Assembly: GCA_003599015.1 (NCBI GenBank)
Contig: QZIK01000048.1
Coordinates: forward strand, 1 to 48,009
Direction: 5' to 3'
Source of the DNA: Desulfobacteraceae bacterium
Lineage (GTDB): Bacteria; Desulfobacterota; DSM-4660; Desulfatiglandales; Desulfatiglandaceae
Length of the DNA: 48,009 nt
Part shown: positions 26,637 through 35,076 of the stretch, piece by piece
Layout: every line of letters starts with the position of its first letter
How positions within the stretch are numbered: the first letter of the stretch is position 1
The notes under the pieces: model-generated
The model's database searches: none
Seen by the model: the letters and a program-made list of their open reading frames with translations, nothing else
Told to the model about the DNA's origin: nothing
Program-made: the position numbers and the translations under genes

Positions 26637-28019
26637 ATGAAGCGATTATCCTTTGCGATGGCTTGCTGTGCGATTTTCCTTCTTGCAATTCATTCACCTG
26701 ATGCCGAAGGAGGCGAGGGTTTCGACAGGGCAGTGGAAAGGCTTTCCGATGAACTGGTGAGAAGGGCGGATATTTCAGGAAGGCAGGTAATTGTAAGTCC
26801 CCATTCATTCTACGATGCGGAGAACGGAATGAGTCTTCCGCTTGCGCTGAACCTAAAGGCTGCCCTTGTCAGGGGCCTGACAAAAAACAATATCACTGTT
26901 CTGAGCCCGGACCCTGATCAGCTTGAATACAGTCGGATCAGAGGATCTTGGATCAAGGAGAAATCGGAGCTTTTCATACATCTTGAGGTGATCAAATTCG
27001 GTGAGGGAGGTGCCGAGGTAACGGCAGCGGTTTCATCAAGGGTCCCTTTAAGTGAGATAGATCCCAAGGCCCTTGAGGCAGACCGGGAGTCCTGGGGCAG
27101 GTACCTTATCCGCAGGCTTGAAGCGAACTGCTCCGGTGCAAAGTCCATTTCAATCCATGTAAGACCTATAAAAGTCCCGCCGGAGAAAGCTGACCCTGAC
27201 CTGGGTCCATATCTGGGTGAATGGCTTTACTCTGCATTAACAGAGAGCAGCGTTCTGCGGCCCCTTGACCAGCAGTCTGCAATGAGAGGGGTTCCCATAA
27301 AGGAGCTACGCACCCGTGGAATAGCTCCCAAGGCCAAGGTGGAAAAGGAGCAGCCCTCGCTCACAGCGGATCTGATCAGAGCCGATGGGGAACTTCGTGG
27401 AGAGGCATGGCTTCATACCGACAAGGGCATCATGGAGATGAGACTTCGAGTCGTTGACAGGTCAGGAAGACAGGTGACAGCCGCTGCCGGTGACATTCCC
27501 GTCGCACTCTTCCCATCTGAACTAATGCAACCCCCCAGGGCATCAGCAACTCCTCCCAGGGAAGGAATCTCAAAAAAGGGACTTTTTGCAGAGATCAGCA
27601 CGACAAAAGGAGAGGGACGCCCGGTTTACCATAAAGGCGAAAGAATAGCATTTTTTATAAGGTTGAACAGACCTTCTTATTTTTATCTTTTCAACCTGGA
27701 TTCATCGGGAACGGCTACACTTCTCTACCCTGTGGACAGCGACGGACGGCCGGCTGGCAGCGGGAAATGCGGAAGGCTCCTTGAGCCTAACAAACTCCTT
27801 GTCATTCCTGAAGATGGTTGCAGTGTTGATCTTGTTGTACAGGAGCCTTTCGGCAAAGACACTGTCTGGGGAGTGGCAACAGAGGCCCCTCTCGGGCTTC
27901 CAGAATCTTTCACAGGAGAATGGAGCAGATCAGAGTTGGTCGTAGAACGAATAAGGAGCCGGGGGCTTTCCGGACAGAGCGGTTACGCCGAATGCGAGTT
28001 GCAGGTAATAACGAGATAA
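26637..28019 (+). CDS. Exported DUF4384 protein with FlgO/CsgG-like N-terminal modules
   Basis: 460 aa. A signal peptide spans about residues 1-25 (MKRLSFAMACCAIFLLAIHS), so the protein is exported. Residues 30-300 hold two repeated alpha/beta modules, each opening with an 'ERLSDELVRRAD ... VIVSPHSF' or 'ISIHVRPI ... LGEWLYSALTESSVLRP' pattern, like the FlgO/CsgG-type assembly that senses or builds outer-membrane structures. Residues 310-430 match DUF4384: VYHKGERIAFFIRLNRPSYFYLF, then YPVDSDGRPAG. DUF4384 is often attached to signalling or secretion proteins. The function here is unknown. The ATG has CAGGAGG 7 nt upstream. Confidence 0.7.
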   Translation: MKRLSFAMACCAIFLLAIHSPDAEGGEGFDRAVERLSDELVRRADISGRQVIVSPHSFYDAENGMSLPLALNLKAALVRGLTKNNITVLSPDPDQLEYSRIRGSWIKEKSELFIHLEVIKFGEGGAEVTAAVSSRVPLSEIDPKALEADRESWGRYLIRRLEANCSGAKSISIHVRPIKVPPEKADPDLGPYLGEWLYSALTESSVLRPLDQQSAMRGVPIKELRTRGIAPKAKVEKEQPSLTADLIRADGELRGEAWLHTDKGIMEMRLRVVDRSGRQVTAAAGDIPVALFPSELMQPPRASATPPREGISKKGLFAEISTTKGEGRPVYHKGERIAFFIRLNRPSYFYLFNLDSSGTATLLYPVDSDGRPAGSGKCGRLLEPNKLLVIPEDGCSVDLVVQEPFGKDTVWGVATEAPLGLPESFTGEWSRSELVVERIRSRGLSGQSGYAECELQVITR

Positions 28020-28111
28020 AGCCAGTACTCGTCTTTTGGAGGGGCAAATGAAACACAGCACGCTCCAGCAAAAGCAGAAAAACTGCAAATTTAAAGGGCG
28101 TCCCCTCGAAC

Positions 28112-28843
28112 TCAAAAGGCTGATCTTCCAGCCTTACGCATCCTCTCTTTTTCAGCAACCCTTCGGGTCTCTTCACTCTTAAGCATTTCCTCAAGATTTT
28201 CAACAAAGTAAATGCAAATGAGATACTCCCTGCTGTTCCATCGGTTTATGAATGAAGAAACCATAAACACATCCCTGCCCTCTTCCCAGAAAAGCGTACG
28301 GCCCTCCATCTGGCCCCACGCGAACTCTTTCGGCTGTCCGTATTTTTTCAGGATCGTGTCCACCATTGATCCTCCCTCAGGACCTGCCGTGATTTTGAAG
28401 AAAAGGGGTTTTAGGGAATCATCCGAAAAAAACAGCTCCACATAGTTAAAGGGCGTATTCTGTTTCCTTGCGTAACGGTAGACCAATTTTGTGGTTTCAT
28501 GCTCTACCCGCTGGCGGGGCGGCCAATTTAATCTTTGGTTCAGCTCTGAAAGGGCTGGAAAATGTTCTTCCAGAAACCCCTTGTAGTTTATGGACAGGTC
28601 CATGGTGTTTTTCTGAGAAACGGCATCCGGACCCAGCTTTTGACTCAATTCCTGGCGTATCGAGTGTGAATATAGGGAGTTGGCGCCAAGGTCGAAAAAG
28701 GTAAAACCCTGTACTCCAGGTGGCTTGTTCTGGGGACGGGGTTCATCTCCGGAGCAGCCCTGGAGCAGAAATACAACTATCAGGACGGCAGCAATGAATT
28801 CGGACCAAAAAAAATATCCTTTCAAAATACGCTTTCTTGCCAT
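28112..28843 (-). CDS. Putative lipoprotein
   Basis: 243 aa. An N-terminal hydrophobic helix ends in the lipobox LLQGCSG, so the protein is probably lipidated at about Cys30. The mature region has KYGQPKEFAWG, TLFWEEGRDVFMVSSFINRW and YLICIYFVENLEEMLK; I recall such proteins in Desulfobacterota, but no function. The C-terminus is Arg/Lys-rich. It is convergent with the DUF4384 gene (92-bp gap) and follows the HIT-protein gene on the same strand after 144 bp. Confidence 0.65.
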   Translation of the reverse strand: MARKRILKGYFFWSEFIAAVLIVVFLLQGCSGDEPRPQNKPPGVQGFTFFDLGANSLYSHSIRQELSQKLGPDAVSQKNTMDLSINYKGFLEEHFPALSELNQRLNWPPRQRVEHETTKLVYRYARKQNTPFNYVELFFSDDSLKPLFFKITAGPEGGSMVDTILKKYGQPKEFAWGQMEGRTLFWEEGRDVFMVSSFINRWNSREYLICIYFVENLEEMLKSEETRRVAEKERMRKAGRSAF

Positions 28844-28987
28844 TAATGGGTCCCTCCTTCACTTTCCATTGTAAGCACAAAGAAAAATGAACGCAACACG
28901 CATAAGCGTTCTCGAAGAACCCGTTTCTTATCTAAGAAAAAGACTTCATGCCCTTAACTGTTATTAGAACTTACATTTCATAGAACC

Positions 28988-30037
28988 TTACTGCACGGAA
29001 TGATCCGGAGCCTGGGCAAAGGAAGTCCTTAAGGACCCGGCCAATTCCTCTGGAGAAACCACGCACACCACCTCACCGTGAAGTTTTTCAAAGTAGTTAA
29101 TATCGCTGATATTCCAGGGTGGAATGAGCATTCTGGGACAAAGGCTCCCGTAAACCCGCGACCCGGAGCCTCTTAGACCTCCCGAAAACAGGGAAAGATT
29201 AAAACTGGGAGTATGGCCTTTAAGATAACCAAGCACCTTGACCAGTCCCTTTGAAAAATACATCCAGTCCTCTTCGGTTATCTCATCAACGGACCGGCGA
29301 TTGGAGAACAGGAAAATTATCTCCCCAAAGACCCCGCGGGGTGAAAAGGCAGATATGAAATGGACTTCTCCCTGACGACCTATATATCTCTCTCCTATCT
29401 TTATCTCCTCAACAATATACTCCTCCCAGAATGAAAAATCCCCATCGTTACTGTATCTCCCTAAACCTTCGAGTACCTTTTGGTGGGAAAAGGTGGGAGT
29501 ATCCTCAACTATTATCTGCAGATGCGGATGATATAAGCCGGCTCCTGCAGAAGGCAGGTAATTCCAGTTAATATAGCTATACTGAAACTCGGGCCGACTA
29601 AGGGTGATCCTTTTGATACCCTCCTGTGCCAGGACAAAGCCGTCTTTCAGCACATCAACGGTGAATTGATCAGGATAAAGGAAATGCTCCTGACTCAGCA
29701 CGATCACCCCGCTGTAGCGGGCATAGGGAAAAGCATTGGGAAACAGCCACGCGCTCCCCCTTTTCATCTTCCCCTCAGGTATTATGTCCGGCGGAAAATC
29801 AGGAGTGGAAGATGCGATCCGCTCAGGACAAAAGGGGCATATTTTCCTTGAGGCTTCAAGGAGCTCAGGTGAAATTGTGACCTCGGGATACTTTCGCCTG
29901 AAGGAAAGGATTCTGGAGACATGTCCGGTGAGACAATCCCTTCTCACCTCAAAGGGCATGGATTTATTTGAAAAGCCCTCCCTTGGATCAAGGTAGCAGG
30001 ATTGTTCTTCCTTTTTAGGGAATTGAATTTTTGCCAT
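28988..30037 (-). CDS. GalT/HIT-family nucleotidyltransferase-like protein
   Basis: 349 aa, HIT superfamily, related to galactose-1-phosphate uridylyltransferase. Zinc-type cysteines CPFCPERI, the FPNAFPYARYSGV block and the catalytic-type motif HPHLQ (usually HPHPQ in GalT) are present. The residues around HPHLQ are plausible for nucleotidyl transfer. It probably transfers or hydrolyses a nucleotide; the substrate is unknown. It is preceded 33 bp upstream by the ferredoxin-nitroreductase gene on the same strand, so the two may be co-transcribed. No other galactose-metabolism genes are nearby, so a Leloir-pathway role is not supported. Confidence 0.75.
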   Translation of the reverse strand: MAKIQFPKKEEQSCYLDPREGFSNKSMPFEVRRDCLTGHVSRILSFRRKYPEVTISPELLEASRKICPFCPERIASSTPDFPPDIIPEGKMKRGSAWLFPNAFPYARYSGVIVLSQEHFLYPDQFTVDVLKDGFVLAQEGIKRITLSRPEFQYSYINWNYLPSAGAGLYHPHLQIIVEDTPTFSHQKVLEGLGRYSNDGDFSFWEEYIVEEIKIGERYIGRQGEVHFISAFSPRGVFGEIIFLFSNRRSVDEITEEDWMYFSKGLVKVLGYLKGHTPSFNLSLFSGGLRGSGSRVYGSLCPRMLIPPWNISDINYFEKLHGEVVCVVSPEELAGSLRTSFAQAPDHSVQ

Positions 30038-30070
30038 GCCGATCCTCCACTTTCTGAAGGTACCTCCCTG

Positions 30071-30892
30071 TCATCTCCAGGTTATTTTCGGCGCCTTGCG
30101 CTCCGGGACACGCCGGTATTTGGACCTGGGATATCCCGCCATCATGGCATAGTGATAAGGATGCCCCTCCGGAAGTCCCACTGCCTCCCTCACAGCCGAC
30201 GACGACTGGAGAGCACCCTCCACCAGACCGGCCCAGCATGTTCCCAGGCCGAGCCCGGGTGCAGCCAGATCAAGGTATGACAAAGCCAGGGTCACATCCA
30301 CCATGCCGGTGGTAGCCGACTGGGGAGCGGACGCCACTATGAGAGCGGGGGCGTTGCATGTAACGGAATTGTAGCCCATGTCCCATGCACCGACTATCAG
30401 AGGAAAGTAAGGAGGCACAGCCTTCGGTGCCTTGGCCAAAAGCTTCCTCATCCATTCAACGGTCGATTCGGCGATGGTTTTGATCCTGCCCTCGTCCAAT
30501 ATGACAATCCACTCGACCAGTTGAAGGTTGCCGCCGCTTGGTGCATATCGGGCAATCTCTATAAGTCGCTGGAGCTTTTCCCTTTCGACCGGTTGCTTTT
30601 TGTATAAGCGGATGGAGCGTCGGGACCGGAGAAACTGCACGGCCTGCTCTTCGCTTATTTCCAGTTCTTTTGATATAAGAGGACTTTGCTCAACAGGAAC
30701 CCTTGCATGGCTCAGGGCACCGTGGGGGCATATTGCCACGCAGTGCCCGCAGCTGTTGCATATTTCTTCTCCGCCCGGAACGATTTCGGGAAACCCGTCT
30801 CCATCCTTTTGCCGAATTATCACCATAGGGCACTCGCGCACGCAGACGCCGTCCTTCTTGCACTTGTTTTCATCAACGATCAATAGTCCCAT
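30071..30892 (-). CDS. Ferredoxin-nitroreductase fusion
   Basis: 273 aa. Residues 1-65 form a 2x[4Fe-4S] ferredoxin: CKKDGVCVRECP and CNSCGHCVAICP. Residues 75-260 form an FMN-binding nitroreductase domain: RRSIRLYKKQPV, ARYAPSGGNLQ, and GLGTCWAGLV. It is a cytosolic flavoenzyme that probably takes electrons from ferredoxin-type donors to reduce an unidentified substrate. The fusion is known in anaerobes. A GGGAG-type site precedes the ATG. It heads a likely two-gene operon with the HIT protein. Confidence 0.92.
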   Translation of the reverse strand: MGLLIVDENKCKKDGVCVRECPMVIIRQKDGDGFPEIVPGGEEICNSCGHCVAICPHGALSHARVPVEQSPLISKELEISEEQAVQFLRSRRSIRLYKKQPVEREKLQRLIEIARYAPSGGNLQLVEWIVILDEGRIKTIAESTVEWMRKLLAKAPKAVPPYFPLIVGAWDMGYNSVTCNAPALIVASAPQSATTGMVDVTLALSYLDLAAPGLGLGTCWAGLVEGALQSSSAVREAVGLPEGHPYHYAMMAGYPRSKYRRVPERKAPKITWR

Positions 30893-31173
30893 TCGTATTT
30901 TCTCCCCTCACTGTATAATGCGTTCTTTTTCTCCTGTTTGAAATGAACTGAAGCCCTGATAATATTAGTCACATAATCCGACATGTAAAGGAATCATCTT
31001 TATCGGCAGAGAAAAAATCAAGTTTCCATGGAGATCATGATGGCTGAAGGCCGATCTATTGCTTTTCTTCAAAAGTTAGGGCAAGATTAAAGCGCGTTTC
31101 CTCACCACAGTCCGGCAGAACCCTTCGGTACTGCCAATCCCGCGTTCTTCCTTATATTGGGAGGAAAACAGAT

Positions 31174-32325
31174 ATGTTGGATGCCTACTTTAATGCCAGC
31201 GAAATAGCCGATGTTGTCTTATCGTGCATTCAGCATACCATTATGGTGACTGATCCCCATGGAAAGATCCTCTTTGCAAGCCCCGGCACCGAACAGCTCC
31301 TTGGGTTTGCCCCTGAGGAACTGGAGGGGCAGGAGCTCTCCCTTATCTTTACAGAAGAAGACATGGAATATCTATACGGTAATCTGCTCACCATGGCCCG
31401 CCACCGCAAGCCCTTTGAGGGTCAGGTAATGCTCGTACGCAAAGATCTCCGGCGTTTTTTTGCCTTTCTGGTGGTCCGTCCCGGAACAGACCCCACCGTT
31501 GATAAAAACATCGTGGTTGTCTGTTTAAAAGACATTGACCATGAGAAGAGGATTGAAAAAACACTAAAGGAAAACCAGTACGAAGACCTTATAAGGATAG
31601 CAAGCGGCGTTGCCCATGAATTGAGGAACCCCCTGGTAAGCATAGGCGGATTCATCAATCGTCTCTACAGGTCCTGCCGCTCGGACCAGGAACATGATCG
31701 CTACTATGAATTCATTCTCGCTAATCTAAGGAAAATAGAACGCCTGGTGGAAAAGGTGGATGCCTTCGCCCTTCTTCCCAAGCCACGACTTAACAGGGAG
31801 CCGGTCGGGCCTGTCATTGAGAGGGCGTTGAAAAATCAAGAGCAGGAGATCAAGCGCAAGGCAGTCAATGTTGTTTCCGATGTTGAGGATGCCCTGTTTA
31901 GATTTGACAAAGCCCATCTACTGAAGGCTATTTCCGTGCTCATTGAAAATGCCCTGGATGCCATCTCAGAGGCCGGAACCATATGCATTTCCTGCAAGGT
32001 AAAGGGAAACGAATGCCGCATCTCTGTTTCCGATACCGGTTGCGGCATTGATCCAAAAGACATCCCTTTTATCTTCAATCCTTTTTTCAGTACCAAGGCT
32101 GACGGGGCAGGAATAGACCTGGCTACTGTTAAAAGGATTATGGACAGCCACTCAGGTCAGATCGAAGTCACATCTGAAAAAGGCCGGGGAACCAACTTTG
32201 TCCTTGTGTTCCCTCTGGAAAGAAGAAGGGCCATACGGACCGCCCCCCTGGCAATAGGTAACAGCCTACAGCAGGGAACGCCCCAACCAAAAACATCCAC
32301 AACAACGGCAACTGATGGAAAATAG
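31174..32325 (+). CDS. PAS-domain histidine kinase, soluble
   Basis: 383 aa. One PAS domain (about 12-125, FASPGTEQLLGFAPEELEG). The HisKA box is VAHELRNPLVSIGGFINRL (H near 150). In the HATPase, N-box VLIENALDAIS, G1 DTGCGIDP and F-box FNPFFSTK are normal, but the G2 box reads ADGAGIDLATV instead of the usual GTGLGLATV. This may weaken ATP binding. There is no membrane segment. GGGAGG lies 8 nt before the ATG. Its stop overlaps the next kinase by 11 bp, so three signalling genes form one unit. Confidence 0.9.
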   Translation: MLDAYFNASEIADVVLSCIQHTIMVTDPHGKILFASPGTEQLLGFAPEELEGQELSLIFTEEDMEYLYGNLLTMARHRKPFEGQVMLVRKDLRRFFAFLVVRPGTDPTVDKNIVVVCLKDIDHEKRIEKTLKENQYEDLIRIASGVAHELRNPLVSIGGFINRLYRSCRSDQEHDRYYEFILANLRKIERLVEKVDAFALLPKPRLNREPVGPVIERALKNQEQEIKRKAVNVVSDVEDALFRFDKAHLLKAISVLIENALDAISEAGTICISCKVKGNECRISVSDTGCGIDPKDIPFIFNPFFSTKADGAGIDLATVKRIMDSHSGQIEVTSEKGRGTNFVLVFPLERRRAIRTAPLAIGNSLQQGTPQPKTSTTTATDGK

Positions 32326-33655
32326 AATCAAGGCGGTTATCAGTATTGTCCGAGGGAAATTCATTATCATCGGAATCGCGCTCGGGGCGGCCTTCTGGTT
32401 CATAGAATCGGTAATGCATGTGTATGTTTTCCATGGGGATGATCTAATCGAATCAGTATTCTCCCCGGGGTTCCATGAGGCCTGGATGCGCCTGGTAATC
32501 GTCGGGATGTTCATTTCATTTGGAATTTACGGTCAATGGCTGATAAACGCACGAAGAAAGGCCCAGACAGAGCTCAGCCTTGCAAACGCGGAGCTGGCTC
32601 AGATCTTTGAGACATCCGCCGACGGCATGCGGGTTGTTGACAGGGAGTTCAACATGCTTCGTGCAAACGATACATTTTGCAGACTTGCGGGCGTTAAAAA
32701 GAAAGAGGCGATTGGAAGGAAGTGCTACGACGTGTTTCGCGGGCCATTATGCCACGGGCAGGGCTGCCCTCTGACTCGAATCCTCGCAGGGGAGGAACGG
32801 GTAGAATGCGACGCAGTAAAGGTTCGAGACGGGGCAAATGAGATTCCTTGCATAGTCACTGCAACGCCTTTCCGGGGGCCCACAGGTGAAATCATAGGGA
32901 TCGTAGAGGACTTCAAGGACATATCCTCTCGCAAACATACCGAGGAGGAATTGAGACAATCCAGGCGGCAACTCCGGGAACTTGCCTCGTATCTTGAATC
33001 TGCAAGGGAAAAGGAAAGGACCCGTATTGCCCGCGAGATTCACGACGAACTGGGACAGTCCCTGACTGCTTTGAAAATGGAACTTCACTGGTGTATACGA
33101 AGGTTACCCCAGGATGACAGCCTGCTGGCCGAGCGGGCAAAAAAGCTCCTTAAGCTAGTTGACGAAAACGTCCATCTGGTGCAGAGGATTTCATCGGAAC
33201 TAAGACCTGGATTGCTGGACAATCTGGGACTGTCTGCGGCAATTGAATGGCAGGCGGGTCAGTTAACCGAGAGAACCGGAGTAAAGTGTGATTTCCTTTC
33301 GGACCCTGAGGACATCATACTGGATCAGACCCGGTCCACGGCCATTTTCAGGATCTTTCAGGAAACCTGCACAAACATAGCCCGCCATTCAGATGCAACA
33401 AAGGCGGAGATAGTGCTCAAGGAACTGCCAGCATATGTGGAGCTTAGAATAACCGATAACGGCCGGGGGATAACACAAAAGCAGATCTCCAACCCCAAAT
33501 CATTCGGGCTTATGGGCATAAGGGAGCGGGCGCTTTCTTTTGGCGGAGAAGTTGAAATCTCAGGAAATGAGAAAAAGGGCACCACCGTCAGGGTCAGGAT
33601 ACCAAAGGATGGTACCGGGGAGGCGAAAGGTGATAAGAGTCCTGGTGGTAGATGA
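32315..33655 (+). CDS. Membrane PAS histidine kinase, NarX/DegS type (HisKA_3)
   Basis: 446 aa. Two TM helices near residues 15-35 and 60-80 enclose a short extracytoplasmic loop. A PAS domain follows (about 90-205) with cysteines (CHGQGCPL), which could be redox- or metal-sensitive. HisKA_3 carries the H-box REIHDELGQSLTALKMEL (H near 243). The short HATPase_c ends FGLMGIRERALSFGGEVEI, typical of kinases that pair with NarL/FixJ regulators. The next gene is such a regulator. It overlaps the upstream kinase by 11 bp and the regulator by 26 bp. Confidence 0.92.
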   Translation: MENRIKAVISIVRGKFIIIGIALGAAFWFIESVMHVYVFHGDDLIESVFSPGFHEAWMRLVIVGMFISFGIYGQWLINARRKAQTELSLANAELAQIFETSADGMRVVDREFNMLRANDTFCRLAGVKKKEAIGRKCYDVFRGPLCHGQGCPLTRILAGEERVECDAVKVRDGANEIPCIVTATPFRGPTGEIIGIVEDFKDISSRKHTEEELRQSRRQLRELASYLESAREKERTRIAREIHDELGQSLTALKMELHWCIRRLPQDDSLLAERAKKLLKLVDENVHLVQRISSELRPGLLDNLGLSAAIEWQAGQLTERTGVKCDFLSDPEDIILDQTRSTAIFRIFQETCTNIARHSDATKAEIVLKELPAYVELRITDNGRGITQKQISNPKSFGLMGIRERALSFGGEVEISGNEKKGTTVRVRIPKDGTGEAKGDKSPGGR

Positions 33656-34262
33656 TCACGCAATTGTTAGGGAGGGTCTGAAGCAGGTGCTCTCAGGAAT
33701 TCCCGACATAGTGGTTGCCGGGGAGGCGTCAGACGGGTTGCAGGCCCTGGATCAGGCCAGAAAAGGCATGTACGATCTGGTCCTTCTGGATATTGCAATG
33801 CCGCGAATGAACGGCATGGACGTCCTCAAGCAGCTCAAATCTGAAATGGCGCATCTGCCCGTACTGATGCTCAGTATGTATCCTGAGGAACAGTACGCCA
33901 TAAGAACCCTCAAGGCCGGGGCATCAGGCTATCTTGCAAAGGAAAGCGCTCCGGAGGAACTTATTGCGGCGGTACGAAAGGTATGCAGCGGGGGAAAGTA
34001 CGTTACATCTTCTCTCGCGGAAAAATTGGCGGTATATCTGGATTCTGATTTGGATAGACCACCCCACGATAGGCTCTCGGACAGGGAATACCAGGTATCG
34101 TTGATGATTGCATCCGGCAAAACCGTCTCTGAGATAGCCGCGGAACTCTCCCTGAGCGTTAAAACCATCAGCACCAACAGAAGCCGCGCCCTTGAGAAGA
34201 TGGGGATGAAAACAAACGCCGAGCTTACCCATTACTTCATTAAAAACGGCCTCGTGAGTTAG
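33630..34262 (+). CDS. NarL/FixJ-type response regulator
   Basis: 210 aa. REC domain with acidic pair VVDDH, phospho-acceptor LLDIAMP (D near 54), and the lysine in YLAKESAPEE. The C-terminal LuxR helix-turn-helix reads LSDREYQVSLMIASGKTVSEI and continues AAELSLSVKTISTNRSRAL. I place the start at the GTG at 33630 because GGGGAGG is 7 nt upstream and the REC begins directly (VIRVLVVDDH); the track start (33540) lies deep inside the kinase. It is the output of the upstream kinase pair. A palindrome lies 10 bp after its stop. Confidence 0.92.
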   Translation: MIRVLVVDDHAIVREGLKQVLSGIPDIVVAGEASDGLQALDQARKGMYDLVLLDIAMPRMNGMDVLKQLKSEMAHLPVLMLSMYPEEQYAIRTLKAGASGYLAKESAPEELIAAVRKVCSGGKYVTSSLAEKLAVYLDSDLDRPPHDRLSDREYQVSLMIASGKTVSEIAAELSLSVKTISTNRSRALEKMGMKTNAELTHYFIKNGLVS

Positions 34263-34272
34263 GAGAAGTTTT

Positions 34273-34313
34273 TGTAGGACAAAATCCTACAGGAAACTTG
34301 GTTTTTATCCTAC
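34273..34313 (+). promoter_or_regulatory. TGTAGGA-N5-TCCTACA inverted repeat, operator or terminator
   Basis: TGTAGGA CAAAA TCCTACA at 34273-34291, with outer AAGTTT/AAACTT arms extending it. A further TCCTAC half-site lies 23 bp on (34308). Position between a NarL-type regulator gene and an exported-protein gene fits a regulator-binding site. Alternatively, the stem followed by GGTTTTT may terminate the operon. Confidence 0.45.
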
Positions 34314-34389
34314 TCAAAAAACCTCCTTTCACTGATAGAATTCTTTAAATCAACGTAGTACTATGAAAACGAAAGTAAAAGAGTCTTAT

Positions 34390-34460
34390 CTGCCGCTTAA
34401 GATGTTTTCAACTGTAAAAGACCGGCAGCTCAAACAGCAAAACTCATCTTAAAAAGGAGG
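34390..34460 (+). promoter_or_regulatory. Interleaved inverted repeats in the leader of the exported-protein gene
   Basis: CTGCCG (34390) can pair with CGGCAG (34423), and TTAAGATG (34397) with CATCTTAA (34445). The two pairings overlap in order, so the leader can adopt alternative folds or a pseudoknot. CATCTTAA abuts the Shine-Dalgarno AAGGAGGAG. No known riboswitch class matches by eye. Confidence 0.35.
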
Positions 34461-34465
34461 AGATT

Positions 34466-34897
34466 ATGTCAGGAAAGATTAGAAAATCAGGGTTGGCGGT
34501 TTTTTTATGTGTAGCGCTGTCAGCGGCGTTATTCCAGCTCCCTGCAATATCTCATGGATTTGAGATTATTATTCAGGTATCTCCCAGCACACTCAACCTC
34601 CAGAATCAGGGTGAAGTTGTTACCGTTCACACCAGCATTGCCTATAGCAGCGTTGCCGGGGGAACTGTGACCTTGAACGATGTGCCAATAAGCTGGTGGA
34701 AGGCGGACAATCAGGGAAATTTTGTTGCAAAATTCCTAATGACTGAGGTCAAAGCTCTGGCCGATAGCGGCGGGCTCGAGGTCCCGGGGGAAAATCTTTT
34801 AACTCTTAAGGGAACTACTAAGGATGGCGCGGAATTTTTTGGCGAACAAACCATAACCGTCATAAACGTCATTCCATCAGGTACAGTTAAGAAATAG
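34466..34897 (+). CDS. Exported protein of unknown function
   Basis: 143 aa. The signal peptide covers about residues 1-31 (GLAVFLCVALSAALFQLP ... SHG). The mature part is mostly beta strand (IIIQVSPSTLNLQNQGEVVTVH, WWKADNQGNFVAKF, LLTLKGTTKDGAEFFG), suggesting an Ig-like or cadherin-like sandwich. No cysteines remain in it. I recall similar proteins in Desulfobacterota but no function. It follows the NarL-type regulator after about 200 bp of leader with inverted repeats, and a strong AAGGAGGAG precedes the ATG, so it may be a target of that regulator. A strong terminator follows. Confidence 0.7.
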   Translation: MSGKIRKSGLAVFLCVALSAALFQLPAISHGFEIIIQVSPSTLNLQNQGEVVTVHTSIAYSSVAGGTVTLNDVPISWWKADNQGNFVAKFLMTEVKALADSGGLEVPGENLLTLKGTTKDGAEFFGEQTITVINVIPSGTVKK

Positions 34898-34972
34898 AGT
34901 CATTTTTTTAATTAGTCGCACAAAGATTCACTTTTATAGAAGCATTCAGAATTAAAAATTAAATTGTCGCAT

Positions 34973-35007
34973 AAAAAAGGCGGGGCCGAAACGGTTCCGC
35001 CTTTTTT
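34973..35007. terminator. Strong bidirectional rho-independent terminator
   Basis: A-run, GGCGGGGCCG, AAA, CGGTTCCGCC, T-run: a 10-bp stem extended by A/T pairs, with T6 on one side and A6 on the other. It lies between the exported-protein gene (+) and the hybrid kinase gene (-) and serves both. Confidence 0.92.
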
Positions 35008-35076
35008 GTCTCTTTCTGACATCAGATTAAAAGGGATGACGGCACCTAGGAACGAACCTATAAAGCCGCCCGTTTG

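Noticed and set aside
28048-28182. 44-aa plus-strand ORF after the DUF4384 gene with GGAGG upstream
   Set aside because: Its second half is antisense to the lipoprotein gene and the product has no recognisable feature; kept as a weak candidate only.
28920-28960. TTTCTTA-TC-TAAGAAA inverted repeat near the HIT gene 3' end
   Set aside because: Short and AT-rich, and no clear role; may be chance.
34364-34453. 29-aa ORF in the leader of the exported-protein gene
   Set aside because: No ribosome-binding site; the sequence is better explained as structured leader.
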